NCBI GenBank assembly: GCA_050309795.1
Contig: JBNRMW010000016.1
Location: 62,001 to 126,000 of the forward strand
Source: JBNRMW01 sp050309795
GTDB lineage: Bacteria > Bacillota_I > Bacilli_A > Erysipelotrichales > Erysipelotrichaceae
Direction of reading: 5' to 3'
Length of the DNA stretch: 64,000 nucleotides
Under the pieces are notes generated by a model. That model had not been told where the DNA came from. It saw only the letters and a list, made by a program, of their open reading frames with translations, and did not search any database. The position numbers were made by a program, and so were the translations under genes. Of the stretch, positions 33,938 through 43,057 are shown one piece after another. Positions within the stretch are counted from its first letter, which is position 1, and each line of letters starts with the position of its first letter.

Positions 33938-35593
33938 ATTTTAAAACAATTATCTATTTCAAATTACATTTTAATTAATCAATTTGAATTAACGTTCCAG
34001 GATCGTGAAATGACGGTTTTTATTGGTGAAACTGGGGCTGGGAAATCGATTTTTATTGAAGCTCTTTCGCTTTTGGCTGGCGCCAGATCTTCGACAGATG
34101 TGATTGGTGCTTATGGCGATTTTGTTCAAATAGAGGGTCTATTTGAATTTGCTAAAAATAGCCGCGCCCATCAGATCTTGTTAGAAAACGAGTATCTAGA
34201 CGATCAGTCCTGGTTATTTTCGCGTACGTTAACAAAAGCTGGACGCTCCATCTACCGGATCAATGGTCAAGTGACCACCTTACAAATGGTTCGTGATGTT
34301 TTAGCAGAAGAAATTGACATTCATTCCCAATTTGACTCACAACAATTGCTACAGACGGCGCATCAGTTATCTTTGTTAGACCATTTTGGATCTCACCAAG
34401 AGCTTCGAGCCCAAGTCGGGAAAAGCTATCAAGAATTAACTAAAATACGCAAAGAATACAAGGCTTTTCTTGATCAACAACTTAGTGAAACACAATTGGA
34501 GTTTCTGCGTTTCCAATTAGATGAACTAAATCAATTCAATCCTTCCGTTGAAGAAGAACAACAACTAAATCAACAAGTAAAATCGTTAACAGAGATTTAT
34601 AATGCTCAAAAATCATTATTAACCGCCAGTCAACAATTAGAGACCTTAGACATTGGTTTGTTGTATGATGCGATTGGTCAATTGGAATCTTTAAAAAGTG
34701 AATCCAACGAAATTACGACCATTATTGAGATTTTAAAAGACAGTTATTTTAGCTTAGAAGAGGCCACTACACAGTTAAATCAACTTTTAAAACAAGATAT
34801 TGAAGAAGATAATTTAGATCAGCTCCAAGCCCGATTGTACGAATATAGCCGGATGAAACGAAAATATCGAGTCGATACAGAGGGTTTATGTCAACTCCAG
34901 ACGACGATTCAGCATCAACTTTCGCAATTGGATGATCGACAATTTACAATAAATGAATTTGAAAAGAAACGAAAGCTCGCTCAAGATAACTACAATGAAC
35001 TGGCGAGTAAACTCAGTGTTCAACGCCAACAAACGGCCAAGCGCTTAAGTGCAGCTCTAATTCCTCATTTACAAGATCTTAAATTAGAAAAAGCGCAATT
35101 TGAAGTGCGTTTTGAAACAGTTGAAAGCGAAACAGGCATCGATGCGATCGAATTCTTTGTGCGGATGAATCCTGGTCAAAAATTTACTTCTCTAGCAAAA
35201 ACGGCTTCTGGAGGTGAATTGAGTCGCTTAATGTTGGCTTTGAAAACCGTTTTTAATGAAAGTCATGCTATTTCAACCTTAATTTTTGATGAAATCGATA
35301 GTGGCGTGAGTGGTGAAGTTGCCTTACAAATGGGCTTAAAAATGCGTCAACTGGCAGCTCATTCACAAATTATTGTGGTTTCACATTTGCCGGCTGTGGC
35401 TGCAACGAGCGATCGTTTATATTTGATTTCTAAATCAAGCGATGACCAACAAACAGAAGTTACTATTGAGCAATTGAATTCGACCGAAAAGATTGAACAA
35501 ATCGCCTTAATGGCCTTTGCTTCTACTCAACCGACAGCCATAAAAGCAGCTAGCGAACTAATTGACGATGTGGTGCGAGGACGCCATGGCTAA
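33938..35593 (+). CDS. recN: DNA repair protein RecN, apparent ATT start
   Basis: 551 residues if begun at ATT 33938. That start gives xLKQLSISNYILINQFEL, which lines up residue for residue with the canonical RecN N-terminus, and AGGAGG lies 7 nt upstream. No ATG, GTG, TTG or CTG occurs in frame between the dxs stop and ATG 34010, which would delete the first beta strand. SMC-like ATPase: Walker A GETGAGKS, long coiled coil, signature ASGGELSRLMLAL, Walker B FDEIDSGVSG. Acts early in double-strand break repair. Confidence 0.9.
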   Translation: MLKQLSISNYILINQFELTFQDREMTVFIGETGAGKSIFIEALSLLAGARSSTDVIGAYGDFVQIEGLFEFAKNSRAHQILLENEYLDDQSWLFSRTLTKAGRSIYRINGQVTTLQMVRDVLAEEIDIHSQFDSQQLLQTAHQLSLLDHFGSHQELRAQVGKSYQELTKIRKEYKAFLDQQLSETQLEFLRFQLDELNQFNPSVEEEQQLNQQVKSLTEIYNAQKSLLTASQQLETLDIGLLYDAIGQLESLKSESNEITTIIEILKDSYFSLEEATTQLNQLLKQDIEEDNLDQLQARLYEYSRMKRKYRVDTEGLCQLQTTIQHQLSQLDDRQFTINEFEKKRKLAQDNYNELASKLSVQRQQTAKRLSAALIPHLQDLKLEKAQFEVRFETVESETGIDAIEFFVRMNPGQKFTSLAKTASGGELSRLMLALKTVFNESHAISTLIFDEIDSGVSGEVALQMGLKMRQLAAHSQIIVVSHLPAVAATSDRLYLISKSSDDQQTEVTIEQLNSTEKIEQIALMAFASTQPTAIKAASELIDDVVRGRHG

Positions 35594-36737
35594 AGTTATT
35601 TTTCATATTGATTTGAATGCTTTTTTTGCGACCTGTGAACAGTTGCGTAATCCCGATCTTTTTGGTAAACCAATTGCGGTGTGCACGGATTCGCGTGGGT
35701 CTGTGGTCACGACAGCTTCTTATGAGGCGCGTGCTTTTGGGGTTCATTCGGCACTACCTTTAGCAATTGCCAAACAAAAATGTCCTCAATTGATTACGGT
35801 GGACGCTGATTTTCGTCTTTATCATAGAAAATCTATGGAGTTCATGGAATTTTTAAAAGGTTTTTCGACGATTATTGAGCCCGCTAGTATTGATGAAGCG
35901 TATCTAGATGTGACACAAATTATTAAAAAATATGAAAAACCGCTCCAATTGGCGATTGATATTCAACAACAATTAAAACAGAAGACGGGTTTAAGGTGTT
36001 CGATAGGGATTGGTCCTAATAAGTTTTTAGCTAAAATGGCCTCCGATTTACGGAAACCGGAAGGGATCTTTGTGCTTCGTAAGAGAGAAGTTCAACGAAA
36101 ACTTTGGCCATTGGATATCGGTAAGATGCATGGAATTGGTCGTGTTAGTTCTCAAAAACTACGAGAAATCAATATTATAACCATTGGTGACTTAGCTATG
36201 GCACCATTAGAGCACTTGGTTCCGGTTTTAAAAAATCAAGCGTATTATTTCCAACAACTTGCCTGGGGTGTTGATGATAGTGTTCTCGAAACCGACCATC
36301 AAGTCAAATCTATTTCGGCTTCCAACTCGCTGTATGATCCTTTATTTGAATATGAAGAAATAAGTCAAATGTTGAAGACACAAGCTACGGATATCGCCCG
36401 AAAATTAAATCAAGATCAACTAGGGGCACTTCAACTAAGTTTGACTGTGCGTAACGATGTTTATCAACAATATTCCAAAAGTATCAGCATTAAATCGCCC
36501 ATAACGGACGCACAAGATATGTATCAACAAGCTTTACTTCTCTATGATCAGTTTGAAGTTGAGGGTGGCATTAAATATTGTGGCTTGTTTGTCAACCGCT
36601 TTGAATCCGTCGAGGATGATATTTTTACCTTATTTAATCAGCAACAAAATATTTCAAGTCAAGAAATTATCCAAAAAGTGAATGATTTGTTTGATGGAAA
36701 AGTCTTGAAGAGGGGAAGTGAAGCATCTAATGACTGA
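35586..36737 (+). CDS. dinB: Y-family DNA polymerase (Pol IV)
   Basis: 383 residues from ATG 35586 (MAKVIFHIDLNAFF) with GAGGAC upstream. Palm motifs HIDLNAFFATCEQ and SIDEAYLDV carry the metal-binding acids; RCSIGIGPNKFLAKMASD and the HhH motif MHGIGRVSSQKL follow, then the little finger. Performs error-prone lesion bypass. No beta-clamp motif of the QLxLF type is clear at the C-terminus, though FTLFNQQQ is near it. Overlaps recN by 8 nt. Confidence 0.93.
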   Translation: MAKVIFHIDLNAFFATCEQLRNPDLFGKPIAVCTDSRGSVVTTASYEARAFGVHSALPLAIAKQKCPQLITVDADFRLYHRKSMEFMEFLKGFSTIIEPASIDEAYLDVTQIIKKYEKPLQLAIDIQQQLKQKTGLRCSIGIGPNKFLAKMASDLRKPEGIFVLRKREVQRKLWPLDIGKMHGIGRVSSQKLREINIITIGDLAMAPLEHLVPVLKNQAYYFQQLAWGVDDSVLETDHQVKSISASNSLYDPLFEYEEISQMLKTQATDIARKLNQDQLGALQLSLTVRNDVYQQYSKSISIKSPITDAQDMYQQALLLYDQFEVEGGIKYCGLFVNRFESVEDDIFTLFNQQQNISSQEIIQKVNDLFDGKVLKRGSEASND

Positions 36738-37635
36738 AACAAAACAGTTGAGTGCTGATTTTCTACAAACCTTAAAATATGTCTTGCAACATTCACCCGC
36801 AACACTGGATGCTTATCAACGGGATTTACAAAAGTTTTTTGAATTTTGTGAGCGACATCACTTTAAAATATTAGAAGTTACTTCTCAGGATATTATTACT
36901 TTTATTAGCTCATTGGGCGAACAATTTAGTCAGGCAACGATTTCTCGGATATTGAGTAGTTTGCATCAGTTTTATAAATGGTTGGTTTTACAACGGTATT
37001 TAACTGTTGATCCGACGTTGTTTGTTTCTGTTGTTAAGAAGCCTTCGGAAGCAACGAACTTTTTAACCCATGTGGAGTTTTTGGAATTGATTGATTTTCC
37101 TTTAGAAAAGCCGGTTGATTATTTAGATCGAACATTATTGGAGCTTTTATATGGGTCGGGTTTACGAGTTTCTGAAGCACTTTCGCTTCAGTTCAAGCAT
37201 ATACACCATCGCGAACGTTTACTGAATATTATTGGTAAGGGACAAAAGCAACGTCTGGTACCTTTCTCCCAAAACTTTTTTGAGATTTATGAGCAATATT
37301 TGATCACTTATCGTCAACTTTATGTAAAAAATCGCAGCGAGTTTATTTTTATTAACCGCAAATCACTGCCACTTTCCAGGCAATCCGTTTATAATATGGT
37401 TGCTAAGCGGGCGCGTGCAGCAGGCTTTACAAAAAAAGTGAGCCCCCATGTCTTGCGTCATAGTTTTGCTTCTGCACTGATTGGTGCTGGAGCGAATTTA
37501 CGGGTCATCCAAGAGCTTTTAGGTCACCAAGATATTTCAACGACGCAGATCTATACACATTTGAAAATGGATGAGAAAAGGGCTATGTACGATCAATATC
37601 ACCCGTTAAGCAAAAGAAAGAAGGAAGAAAAATGA
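36730..37635 (+). CDS. xerD: Tyrosine recombinase XerD
   Basis: 301 residues. N-terminal SAM-like core-binding domain (YQRDLQKFFEFCERH) and catalytic domain with Arg in YGSGLRVSEALSL, HVLRHSFAS and LGHQDISTTQIYTH (Tyr nucleophile). It resolves chromosome dimers at dif. XerD rather than XerC is suggested by the following phosphopentomutase, the Bacillus arrangement. The start is uncertain: ATG 36730 overlaps the dinB stop; GTG 36718 is an alternative. Confidence 0.9.
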   Translation: MTETKQLSADFLQTLKYVLQHSPATLDAYQRDLQKFFEFCERHHFKILEVTSQDIITFISSLGEQFSQATISRILSSLHQFYKWLVLQRYLTVDPTLFVSVVKKPSEATNFLTHVEFLELIDFPLEKPVDYLDRTLLELLYGSGLRVSEALSLQFKHIHHRERLLNIIGKGQKQRLVPFSQNFFEIYEQYLITYRQLYVKNRSEFIFINRKSLPLSRQSVYNMVAKRARAAGFTKKVSPHVLRHSFASALIGAGANLRVIQELLGHQDISTTQIYTHLKMDEKRAMYDQYHPLSKRKKEEK

Positions 37636-38813
37636 AATTTAAACGAATCATTGTCCTTGTCATGGACTCGGTAGGAATCGGTAATGCCCATGACGCGCAT
37701 TTATTTGACGATGTTGGAGCCAACACTCTCGAGACGATTGCTAACGCGATGGGCGGGCTAAACGTTCCAAATTTAGCTTATTTGGGCTTGGGTAATCTAC
37801 ACCCTTTAAAAGGAGTTGAACCTCAAACAAATCCCCATGTTGTTTATACGACCATGCAAGAAGCAAGTGCTTCTAAAGATACCATGACGGGTCATTGGGA
37901 AATGATGGGTCTCTACTTAGACGAACCATTCCAGACATTTACGGAAACCGGTTTTCCTGAGGAGTTACTAGAAGCTTTAAGTGCACAAACGGGTCATCCA
38001 ATTATTGGTAATAAATCGGCTAGTGGAACCGTTATTTTGGATGAGCTTGGTGAAGAACATATGAAAACGGGAGCAATGATTGTATATACCTCTGCTGATT
38101 CGGTCTTACAAATTGCGGCACATGAAGAGACCTTTGGTCTTCAAGAGCTTTATCGTTGTTGTGAAATTGCTCGCGAGTTAACCATGAAACCTGAATGGAA
38201 GGTTGGTCGCATCATTGCGCGTCCATTTGTTGGTCCAAAAAAAGGGGAATTCAAGCGCACATCAAATCGACATGATTATGCCTTAAAGCCTTTTGGTAAG
38301 ACGGCTTTAGATCATTTGAAAGCAGCTAATTTTGATGTTGTTTCAGTTGGAAAAATCGTTGATATCTTTGATGGGGAAGGGATAACCAGCGCCCATCGTA
38401 CCGTATCCAATGAAGACGGTATGAACCAAACCATTGCCTTATTGGATGAAAACTTCACAGGCTTACTCTTTATTAACTTGGTTGACTTCGACGCATTATG
38501 GGGCCATCGACGCGATCCGATCGGTTATGGCAAAGGATTAGAAGCCTTTGATGTCCAATTAAAAGAGGTCATTGCGAAAATAAGGCCAGATGATTTACTC
38601 TTGGTGACCGCAGATCATGGCAATGATCCAGGATTTAAAGGAACCGATCATACACGAGAAGAAGTTCCACTATTAATGTATTCTCCACAACTTGAAGGGG
38701 GTTACTATTTAAGTAAACGTCAAACCTTTGCGGACGTTGGTCAAACCATTAGCGATAACTTCAAAGTTAATTCAACGACGTATGGAACGTCGTTCCTAGA
38801 TGAATTAGAATAA
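37632..38813 (+). CDS. deoB: Phosphopentomutase
   Basis: 393 residues of the alkaline-phosphatase-like metal enzyme superfamily: VLVMDSVGIG with metal Asp, SASKDTMTGHWEMMG with the phosphothreonine, and DLLLVTADHGNDP plus GTDHTREEVPLL metal ligands. Interconverts ribose-1-P and ribose-5-P in nucleoside salvage. Overlaps xerD by 4 nt. Last gene of the long nusB operon. Confidence 0.97.
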   Translation: MKFKRIIVLVMDSVGIGNAHDAHLFDDVGANTLETIANAMGGLNVPNLAYLGLGNLHPLKGVEPQTNPHVVYTTMQEASASKDTMTGHWEMMGLYLDEPFQTFTETGFPEELLEALSAQTGHPIIGNKSASGTVILDELGEEHMKTGAMIVYTSADSVLQIAAHEETFGLQELYRCCEIARELTMKPEWKVGRIIARPFVGPKKGEFKRTSNRHDYALKPFGKTALDHLKAANFDVVSVGKIVDIFDGEGITSAHRTVSNEDGMNQTIALLDENFTGLLFINLVDFDALWGHRRDPIGYGKGLEAFDVQLKEVIAKIRPDDLLLVTADHGNDPGFKGTDHTREEVPLLMYSPQLEGGYYLSKRQTFADVGQTISDNFKVNSTTYGTSFLDELE

Positions 38814-38912
38814 TATGTCATAATATACATTATACGAAGATAATTAATTCATCAAATATTAAGTAAAAACGGTATCCATAATGAATACCGCTTCCATATA
38901 AATCAAGATAAT

Positions 38913-38943
38913 AGCTCTAAAACCCTCGGTTTGGAGCTTTTTT
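38913..38943 (+). terminator. Intrinsic terminator between deoB and yugP
   Basis: AGCTC and GAGCT arms extended by AAACC/GGTTT, then TTTTTT; about 100 nt after deoB and abutting the convergent Zn-peptidase stop. A weaker GGTAT/ATACC hairpin lies at 38869-38889. Confidence 0.75.
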
Positions 38944-39655
38944 AATCGCGTCGCGAACCACGCATTAAGAACAACCGTAAAATCGTAGCTAATGTTCCTA
39001 AAAATGCAGCAATATATGTAAAAGCTGCGGCATTTAACATGCCACGTGCAGCAGAGACTTCGCTAGAAGTCACCATCTGTTGTTCTTGAAGTTCTTTAAT
39101 CGCCCGCGTGGATGCATTAATTTCAACTGGTAAAGTAATCAGCTGAAATAGACCAATAATACCAATCAAAACGATCCCAATCAAAAACAACGAATCAAGA
39201 CCGGAAAATAAACCAATCATTAAGACGGTCCAACCTAATTGGGATGAAATCATCGCTAATGGTAGAACGCGGTTTCTGAGCCCGATGAAGCCATACTGTT
39301 CATGATATTGTAAAACGTGTCCAATTTCATGAGCAGCAATGCTTGCTGAAGCGATGGTTTTACCGTAATAAACTTCTTTAGATAAATTCACCACATTCGT
39401 TTGTGGGTTAAAATGGTCGCTTAAAACGCCACCTCGTGGATTTTCTTGAACAGTTATGTAGTTAATTCCGTGACGATTTAGTATTCTTTGAGCAACTTCA
39501 TATCCCGATAATTGTGAATATGATAACATTTTTCGATATTTTTGATAGCGATTTTGAACCCATGTTTGAGCCCCTAAGGACAAGGCAAAAGTGATCATAA
39601 TTAAGAAGAATTGCATGCCTCCACTATTGAAAAAATTAGTTAAAATGTAATTCAT
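38942..39655 (-). CDS. yugP: Membrane zinc metallopeptidase (YugP family)
   Basis: 237 residues. N-terminal membrane helix, an HExxH motif in AAHEIGHVLQ, then about three further helices. The Glu-rich ALP-like segment TLPVEINASTRA probably supplies the third ligand. Matches the Zn_peptidase_2/YugP family; substrate unknown, possibly membrane-protein quality control. GGGGG-type ribosome site precedes the ATG. Confidence 0.88.
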   Translation of the reverse strand: MNYILTNFFNSGGMQFFLIMITFALSLGAQTWVQNRYQKYRKMLSYSQLSGYEVAQRILNRHGINYITVQENPRGGVLSDHFNPQTNVVNLSKEVYYGKTIASASIAAHEIGHVLQYHEQYGFIGLRNRVLPLAMISSQLGWTVLMIGLFSGLDSLFLIGIVLIGIIGLFQLITLPVEINASTRAIKELQEQQMVTSSEVSAARGMLNAAAFTYIAAFLGTLATILRLFLMRGSRRD

Positions 39656-39680
39656 CGTTTTCCCCCTTTCTAAAAATATA

Positions 39681-39707
39681 AAAATTAAAGGAAGCTTCAG
39701 CTTCCTT
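39681..39707 (-). terminator. Intrinsic terminator after hup
   Basis: AAGGAAGC-TGAA-GCTTCCTT, then TAATTTTT on the minus strand. The Zn-peptidase gene is just downstream with no clear promoter. Confidence 0.75.
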
Positions 39708-39711
39708 ATAA

Positions 39712-39999
39712 TTACTTATTAATGTCTTCCTTTAGTGCTTTCGCTACTTTAAAAGTTAGAGCTTTTGAAGCTGGGATTTTAATCTTCTCTTTCGTTTGAG
39801 GATTGAATCCATCTCTTGCGGCTCTTTCTTTGACTTCAAAGCGACCAAAGCCAGCTAAGTCTACTTTGTTTCCAGCAACAAGCTGATCTTTAATTTCATC
39901 TAGGACTAAATCAACGATATCTCCTGCTGCTTTTTTGGTGTAATCTAATCTTTCAGCAACAGCGTCAGCTAATGCCTTTTTGTTGAATGTTAAATTCAT
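39712..39999 (-). CDS. hup: DNA-binding protein HU
   Basis: 95 residues with the HU signature GFGRFEVKERAARDGFNPQT on the DNA-clasping arms and PASKALTFKVAKALK at the C-terminus. Homodimeric nucleoid protein. GGAGG precedes the ATG. Has its own promoter inside the der-hup gap. Confidence 0.97.
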   Translation of the reverse strand: MNLTFNKKALADAVAERLDYTKKAAGDIVDLVLDEIKDQLVAGNKVDLAGFGRFEVKERAARDGFNPQTKEKIKIPASKALTFKVAKALKEDINK

Positions 40000-40024
40000 A
40001 GTATAATCCTCCGTTTACATAGTA

Positions 40025-40053
40025 ATAATAGCAAAGATACCCAATGAGTGCAA
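40025..40053 (-). promoter_or_regulatory. Promoter for hup
   Basis: Minus-strand TTGCAC, 17-nt spacer, TGCTATTAT. The -35 lies within an AGTGCA/TGCACT palindrome. Confidence 0.7.
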
Positions 40054-40063
40054 TAAATGCACT
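40047..40063. repeat. Palindrome over the hup -35
   Basis: AGTGCA and TGCACT separated by 5 nt (ATAAA). Its overlap with the -35 suggests an operator; it is too short and lacks a T run for a der terminator. Confidence 0.45.
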
Positions 40064-40070
40064 ACCTACT

Positions 40071-41387
40071 TTAGTTTACATTATTCTTCCGTAAGATGAT
40101 CCGAATCGGTACCCCTTCAAACTCAAAAGCATCGCGTAAACGATTTTCTAAATAGCGTTTGTAAGAGAAATGACATAATTCTGGGTCATTTACAAAGAGC
40201 ACAAACGTTGGTGGACCAATCGAGACCTGTGAAGCAAAATAAATACGCAGTCTTTGGCCACTATGCGTTGGGGGTGGTGTGAATAATTGAGCATCCATAA
40301 TGACTTCATTAACCACCGAAGTAGCAATGCGCAACTGACTGTTCTCATATACTTGTTGGATCTGTGGAACCAGTGTATGCACGCGCTGTCTGGTTTTCGC
40401 AGAAACAAAAACAATCGGTGCATAATTAATATACACAAATTCGTTACGAATATCTTGAGTTACCTCGTTCATTGTTGTGTGATCTTTTTCAATAACATCC
40501 CATTTGTTGTAAACAATAATGATTGGTTTGCCTTCGTTATGCGCATAACCAGCGACCGTTTTATCTTGTTGACGAATACCTTGTTCCCCATCAATGACAA
40601 ATAAAACAACATCTGCACGCTCAATTGCGGTGAGTGCTCTTAAAACGGCATATTTTTCAACAGATTCATAAACTTTTCCGCGTTTACGGATACCTGCCGT
40701 ATCAATGGCGACGTATTGTTGACCATCAAACTTAAACGGTGTATCGATCGCATCACGGGTCGTCCCAGCAATATCCGAAACAATGACGCGTTCTTCATTT
40801 AGAATCGCATTAACTAAAGAAGATTTTCCGACATTTGGCTGTCCAATAATCGCAAATTTAATAAATCCATCGTAAGCTGACTGTTTTCGTGTCCCATCCA
40901 ATAGTTTGATGGTCTGATCTAAGACATCGCCGATCCCAATTCCATGAGAACAAGAAATAGGTAACGGTTCCCCTACCCCAAGTTTATAAAACTCGTAGGA
41001 TTGGTACGTTAAATGAAAATCATCTATCTTATTGACGGCAAGTACAATTGGTTTTTGTGATTTATGTAACATTCTTGCGATCATTTGATCGTCGTCGGTT
41101 AAACCTTCCCGTCCATTCACCACAAAAATAATGACATCGGCCTCATCGATGGCGATTTCTACCTGAACTTTTATCTCTTCAATAAATGGTAATTCTTCAA
41201 TTTGAATCCCCCCCGTATCAATGAAACGGAGTTCTTTGGTGAGCCATTGGACCTGACCATAAATCCGGTCTCTAGTCACCCCGGGCGTATCTTCCACAAT
41301 TGAAACCCGATCGCCAATAATTCGATTAAAAAGTGAAGATTTTCCAACATTTGGTCTTCCAACAATCGCGACAATACCATCAATCAT
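40071..41387 (-). CDS. der: Ribosome assembly GTPase Der (EngA)
   Basis: 438 residues from ATG 41387 (MIDGIVAIVGRPNVG) with AAAGGGG upstream. Two tandem GTPase domains, each with GRPNVGKSSLFN/GQPNVGKSSLVN and DTGG/DTAG, and a C-terminal KH-like domain (YFASQVSIGPPTF). Needed for 50S maturation. The start overlaps the cmk stop by 8 nt. Confidence 0.97.
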   Translation of the reverse strand: MIDGIVAIVGRPNVGKSSLFNRIIGDRVSIVEDTPGVTRDRIYGQVQWLTKELRFIDTGGIQIEELPFIEEIKVQVEIAIDEADVIIFVVNGREGLTDDDQMIARMLHKSQKPIVLAVNKIDDFHLTYQSYEFYKLGVGEPLPISCSHGIGIGDVLDQTIKLLDGTRKQSAYDGFIKFAIIGQPNVGKSSLVNAILNEERVIVSDIAGTTRDAIDTPFKFDGQQYVAIDTAGIRKRGKVYESVEKYAVLRALTAIERADVVLFVIDGEQGIRQQDKTVAGYAHNEGKPIIIVYNKWDVIEKDHTTMNEVTQDIRNEFVYINYAPIVFVSAKTRQRVHTLVPQIQQVYENSQLRIATSVVNEVIMDAQLFTPPPTHSGQRLRIYFASQVSIGPPTFVLFVNDPELCHFSYKRYLENRLRDAFEFEGVPIRIILRKNNVN

Positions 41388-42060
41388 GGGTAACAACCCC
41401 TTTCTTCTTTTTTTCAATAATCGTTAATATTTCTTCAAACACTTCATCCAAGGACAAAGCAGAGGTATCAATGATAATGGCATCATCCGCCGGTCTTAAC
41501 GGCGATTCTTGACGATGCCGATCTTGATAATCACGGACCATTAAGTCTTGTTTCAGTTCTTCAAATACAGGGTTTAAACCTCTGGCTTTCAATTCTAAAA
41601 ATCGCCGCATCGCTCGAACATGGGTAGAAGCCGTTAAAAATATTTTCACTTGTGCTTGTGGTAAAACAACAGTTCCGATGTCTCGACCATCCATTACACA
41701 ATCCATTTGTTTAGCCATAGCTTGTTGCTTTTCAACTAACTTTTCCCGAACCAAGCGGTTTTTGGAAATATCACTGGCCAACAAGGAAATAGTTTCCTCC
41801 CGCAAGGCTAACGTGATATCGACTTGGTCGAGAAAAACTTTTTGATCAGCTTTTAATTGAAGATCCATCTGATCAATCATCGTTAATATTTCTTCTAAAT
41901 CATTGTTTATGGAAAGCTTTTTTTGAGCAACAAGGTAGGCCACCGCACGATACATCGAACCGGTGTTGATATGAATCATATGGAGATGTCGGGCGATGCG
42001 CATCGCCAGCACCGATTTCCCAGAGGCACTTGGTCCATCAATCGCAATCGAAAAATTCAT
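41380..42060 (-). CDS. cmk: Cytidylate kinase
   Basis: 226 residues: P-loop GPSASGKSVLA, NMP-binding TGSMYRAVAYL, and DGRDIGTVVLP plus the lid LMVRDYQDRHRQESPL. Phosphorylates CMP and dCMP. Operon with der; a tail-anchored protein gene precedes it by 9 nt. Confidence 0.96.
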   Translation of the reverse strand: MNFSIAIDGPSASGKSVLAMRIARHLHMIHINTGSMYRAVAYLVAQKKLSINNDLEEILTMIDQMDLQLKADQKVFLDQVDITLALREETISLLASDISKNRLVREKLVEKQQAMAKQMDCVMDGRDIGTVVLPQAQVKIFLTASTHVRAMRRFLELKARGLNPVFEELKQDLMVRDYQDRHRQESPLRPADDAIIIDTSALSLDEVFEEILTIIEKKKKGVVTHD

Positions 42061-42069
42061 AGTTAGCCC

Positions 42070-42954
42070 TTATTGTAATTGCAGAACAACATAAATTATT
42101 GCTGCAATAACCAATATTAATAAAATAACCACCGCCGTTAAAAGTGCATTAATATAGCGGTTAGAACTATCGACCCGTTGATCGAGATTTTTGACCACTT
42201 GGTCTTGCTGATCAAGGAGGGTTTTAATTTGTTGTGTGGTTTCTTTAAGTTCAAAGATTTCTGTCGGCTGTTGATCGTCATGTTCAGTAAGATCGTCAAA
42301 TTGTTCGAACATCGCTAAATGTTCGACTTGTAATTTAATGGTTTCATCCAGTGCTTCACTGGCGACTGGTGGTTCTTCACCTGGATCTTCTGATATTTTT
42401 TCAACTGGAGAACGTCGGGGCAAGGTTTGATCTTTTCGCAATTGACGCTCGATAGCTTCCACGGTTAAGTATTCATCCGTCGGTAAAACACTAGATAACA
42501 CATTTGATTGGGTATCTTGTTTTTTACGATACCCCTTTTCTACATTATAGCGTTTAACTTCCTTAAGAACCTCGTCCACATAAGAACTCTGAAATTCATC
42601 AGAAATTTCGTCTGGTTCATAGGATTCTAATATTTCAATTGCGGTTTCGTTTGCTGGAAATTCTCCATTAGGCACAGGTATTTCTGTGGCAAAAACTTCT
42701 TTTTCAAATTTGGGAACAGTTGTCTCATCCTCTGTGGATGTCGGTTCAGTAAACCGGCGATTTCGTCGGTACAGGGGCGACTGATAATCGGTCTGTTCGT
42801 CAATATCCATACGTTGAAAATGGTCTTTATCAAGACGGTTTAGTTGGTTGGCATATTTAGATAATTCTTTGGTTTCAATGGTATGTTGTTGTTCGTCAAT
42901 TAAATCTCGACGCAACTTCGCATAGCGTTCAATCCTTGATTTTTTTTCACTCAT
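42070..42954 (-). CDS. Tail-anchored membrane protein of unknown function
   Basis: 294 residues from ATG 42954 (MSEKKSRIERYAKLRRDL), with GAGGTG upstream. The basic helical start contains YAKLRRDL; a long, charged, low-complexity middle rich in Glu, Asp, Gln and Thr follows; then a coiled-coil-like stretch (QQIKTLLDQQDQVVKNLD) and one membrane helix at the very C-terminus. The bulk should be cytoplasmic. No enzyme motif is seen. The layout resembles scaffold proteins of division or envelope complexes, but that is only analogy. Confidence 0.8.
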   Translation of the reverse strand: MSEKKSRIERYAKLRRDLIDEQQHTIETKELSKYANQLNRLDKDHFQRMDIDEQTDYQSPLYRRNRRFTEPTSTEDETTVPKFEKEVFATEIPVPNGEFPANETAIEILESYEPDEISDEFQSSYVDEVLKEVKRYNVEKGYRKKQDTQSNVLSSVLPTDEYLTVEAIERQLRKDQTLPRRSPVEKISEDPGEEPPVASEALDETIKLQVEHLAMFEQFDDLTEHDDQQPTEIFELKETTQQIKTLLDQQDQVVKNLDQRVDSSNRYINALLTAVVILLILVIAAIIYVVLQLQ

Positions 42955-42975
42955 AAAAACACCTCTATCTCCAAT

Positions 42976-42981
42976 ATTATA
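42976..42981 (-). promoter_or_regulatory. Extended -10 promoter for the tail-anchored protein, cmk and der
   Basis: Minus-strand TGCTATAAT 22 nt before the ATG. Confidence 0.6.
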
Positions 42982-43057
42982 GCATAGTGAGCTCTTAAAA
43001 TACTTGCTATATAAATACTCAACCAATCCCTTTTGTTTCTAATAAACGATTAAAGAA

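Noticed and set aside
36730..37635. xerD as integrase of a mobile element
   Set aside because: It is embedded by overlap between dinB and deoB in a housekeeping operon, with no att-like repeats or cargo.
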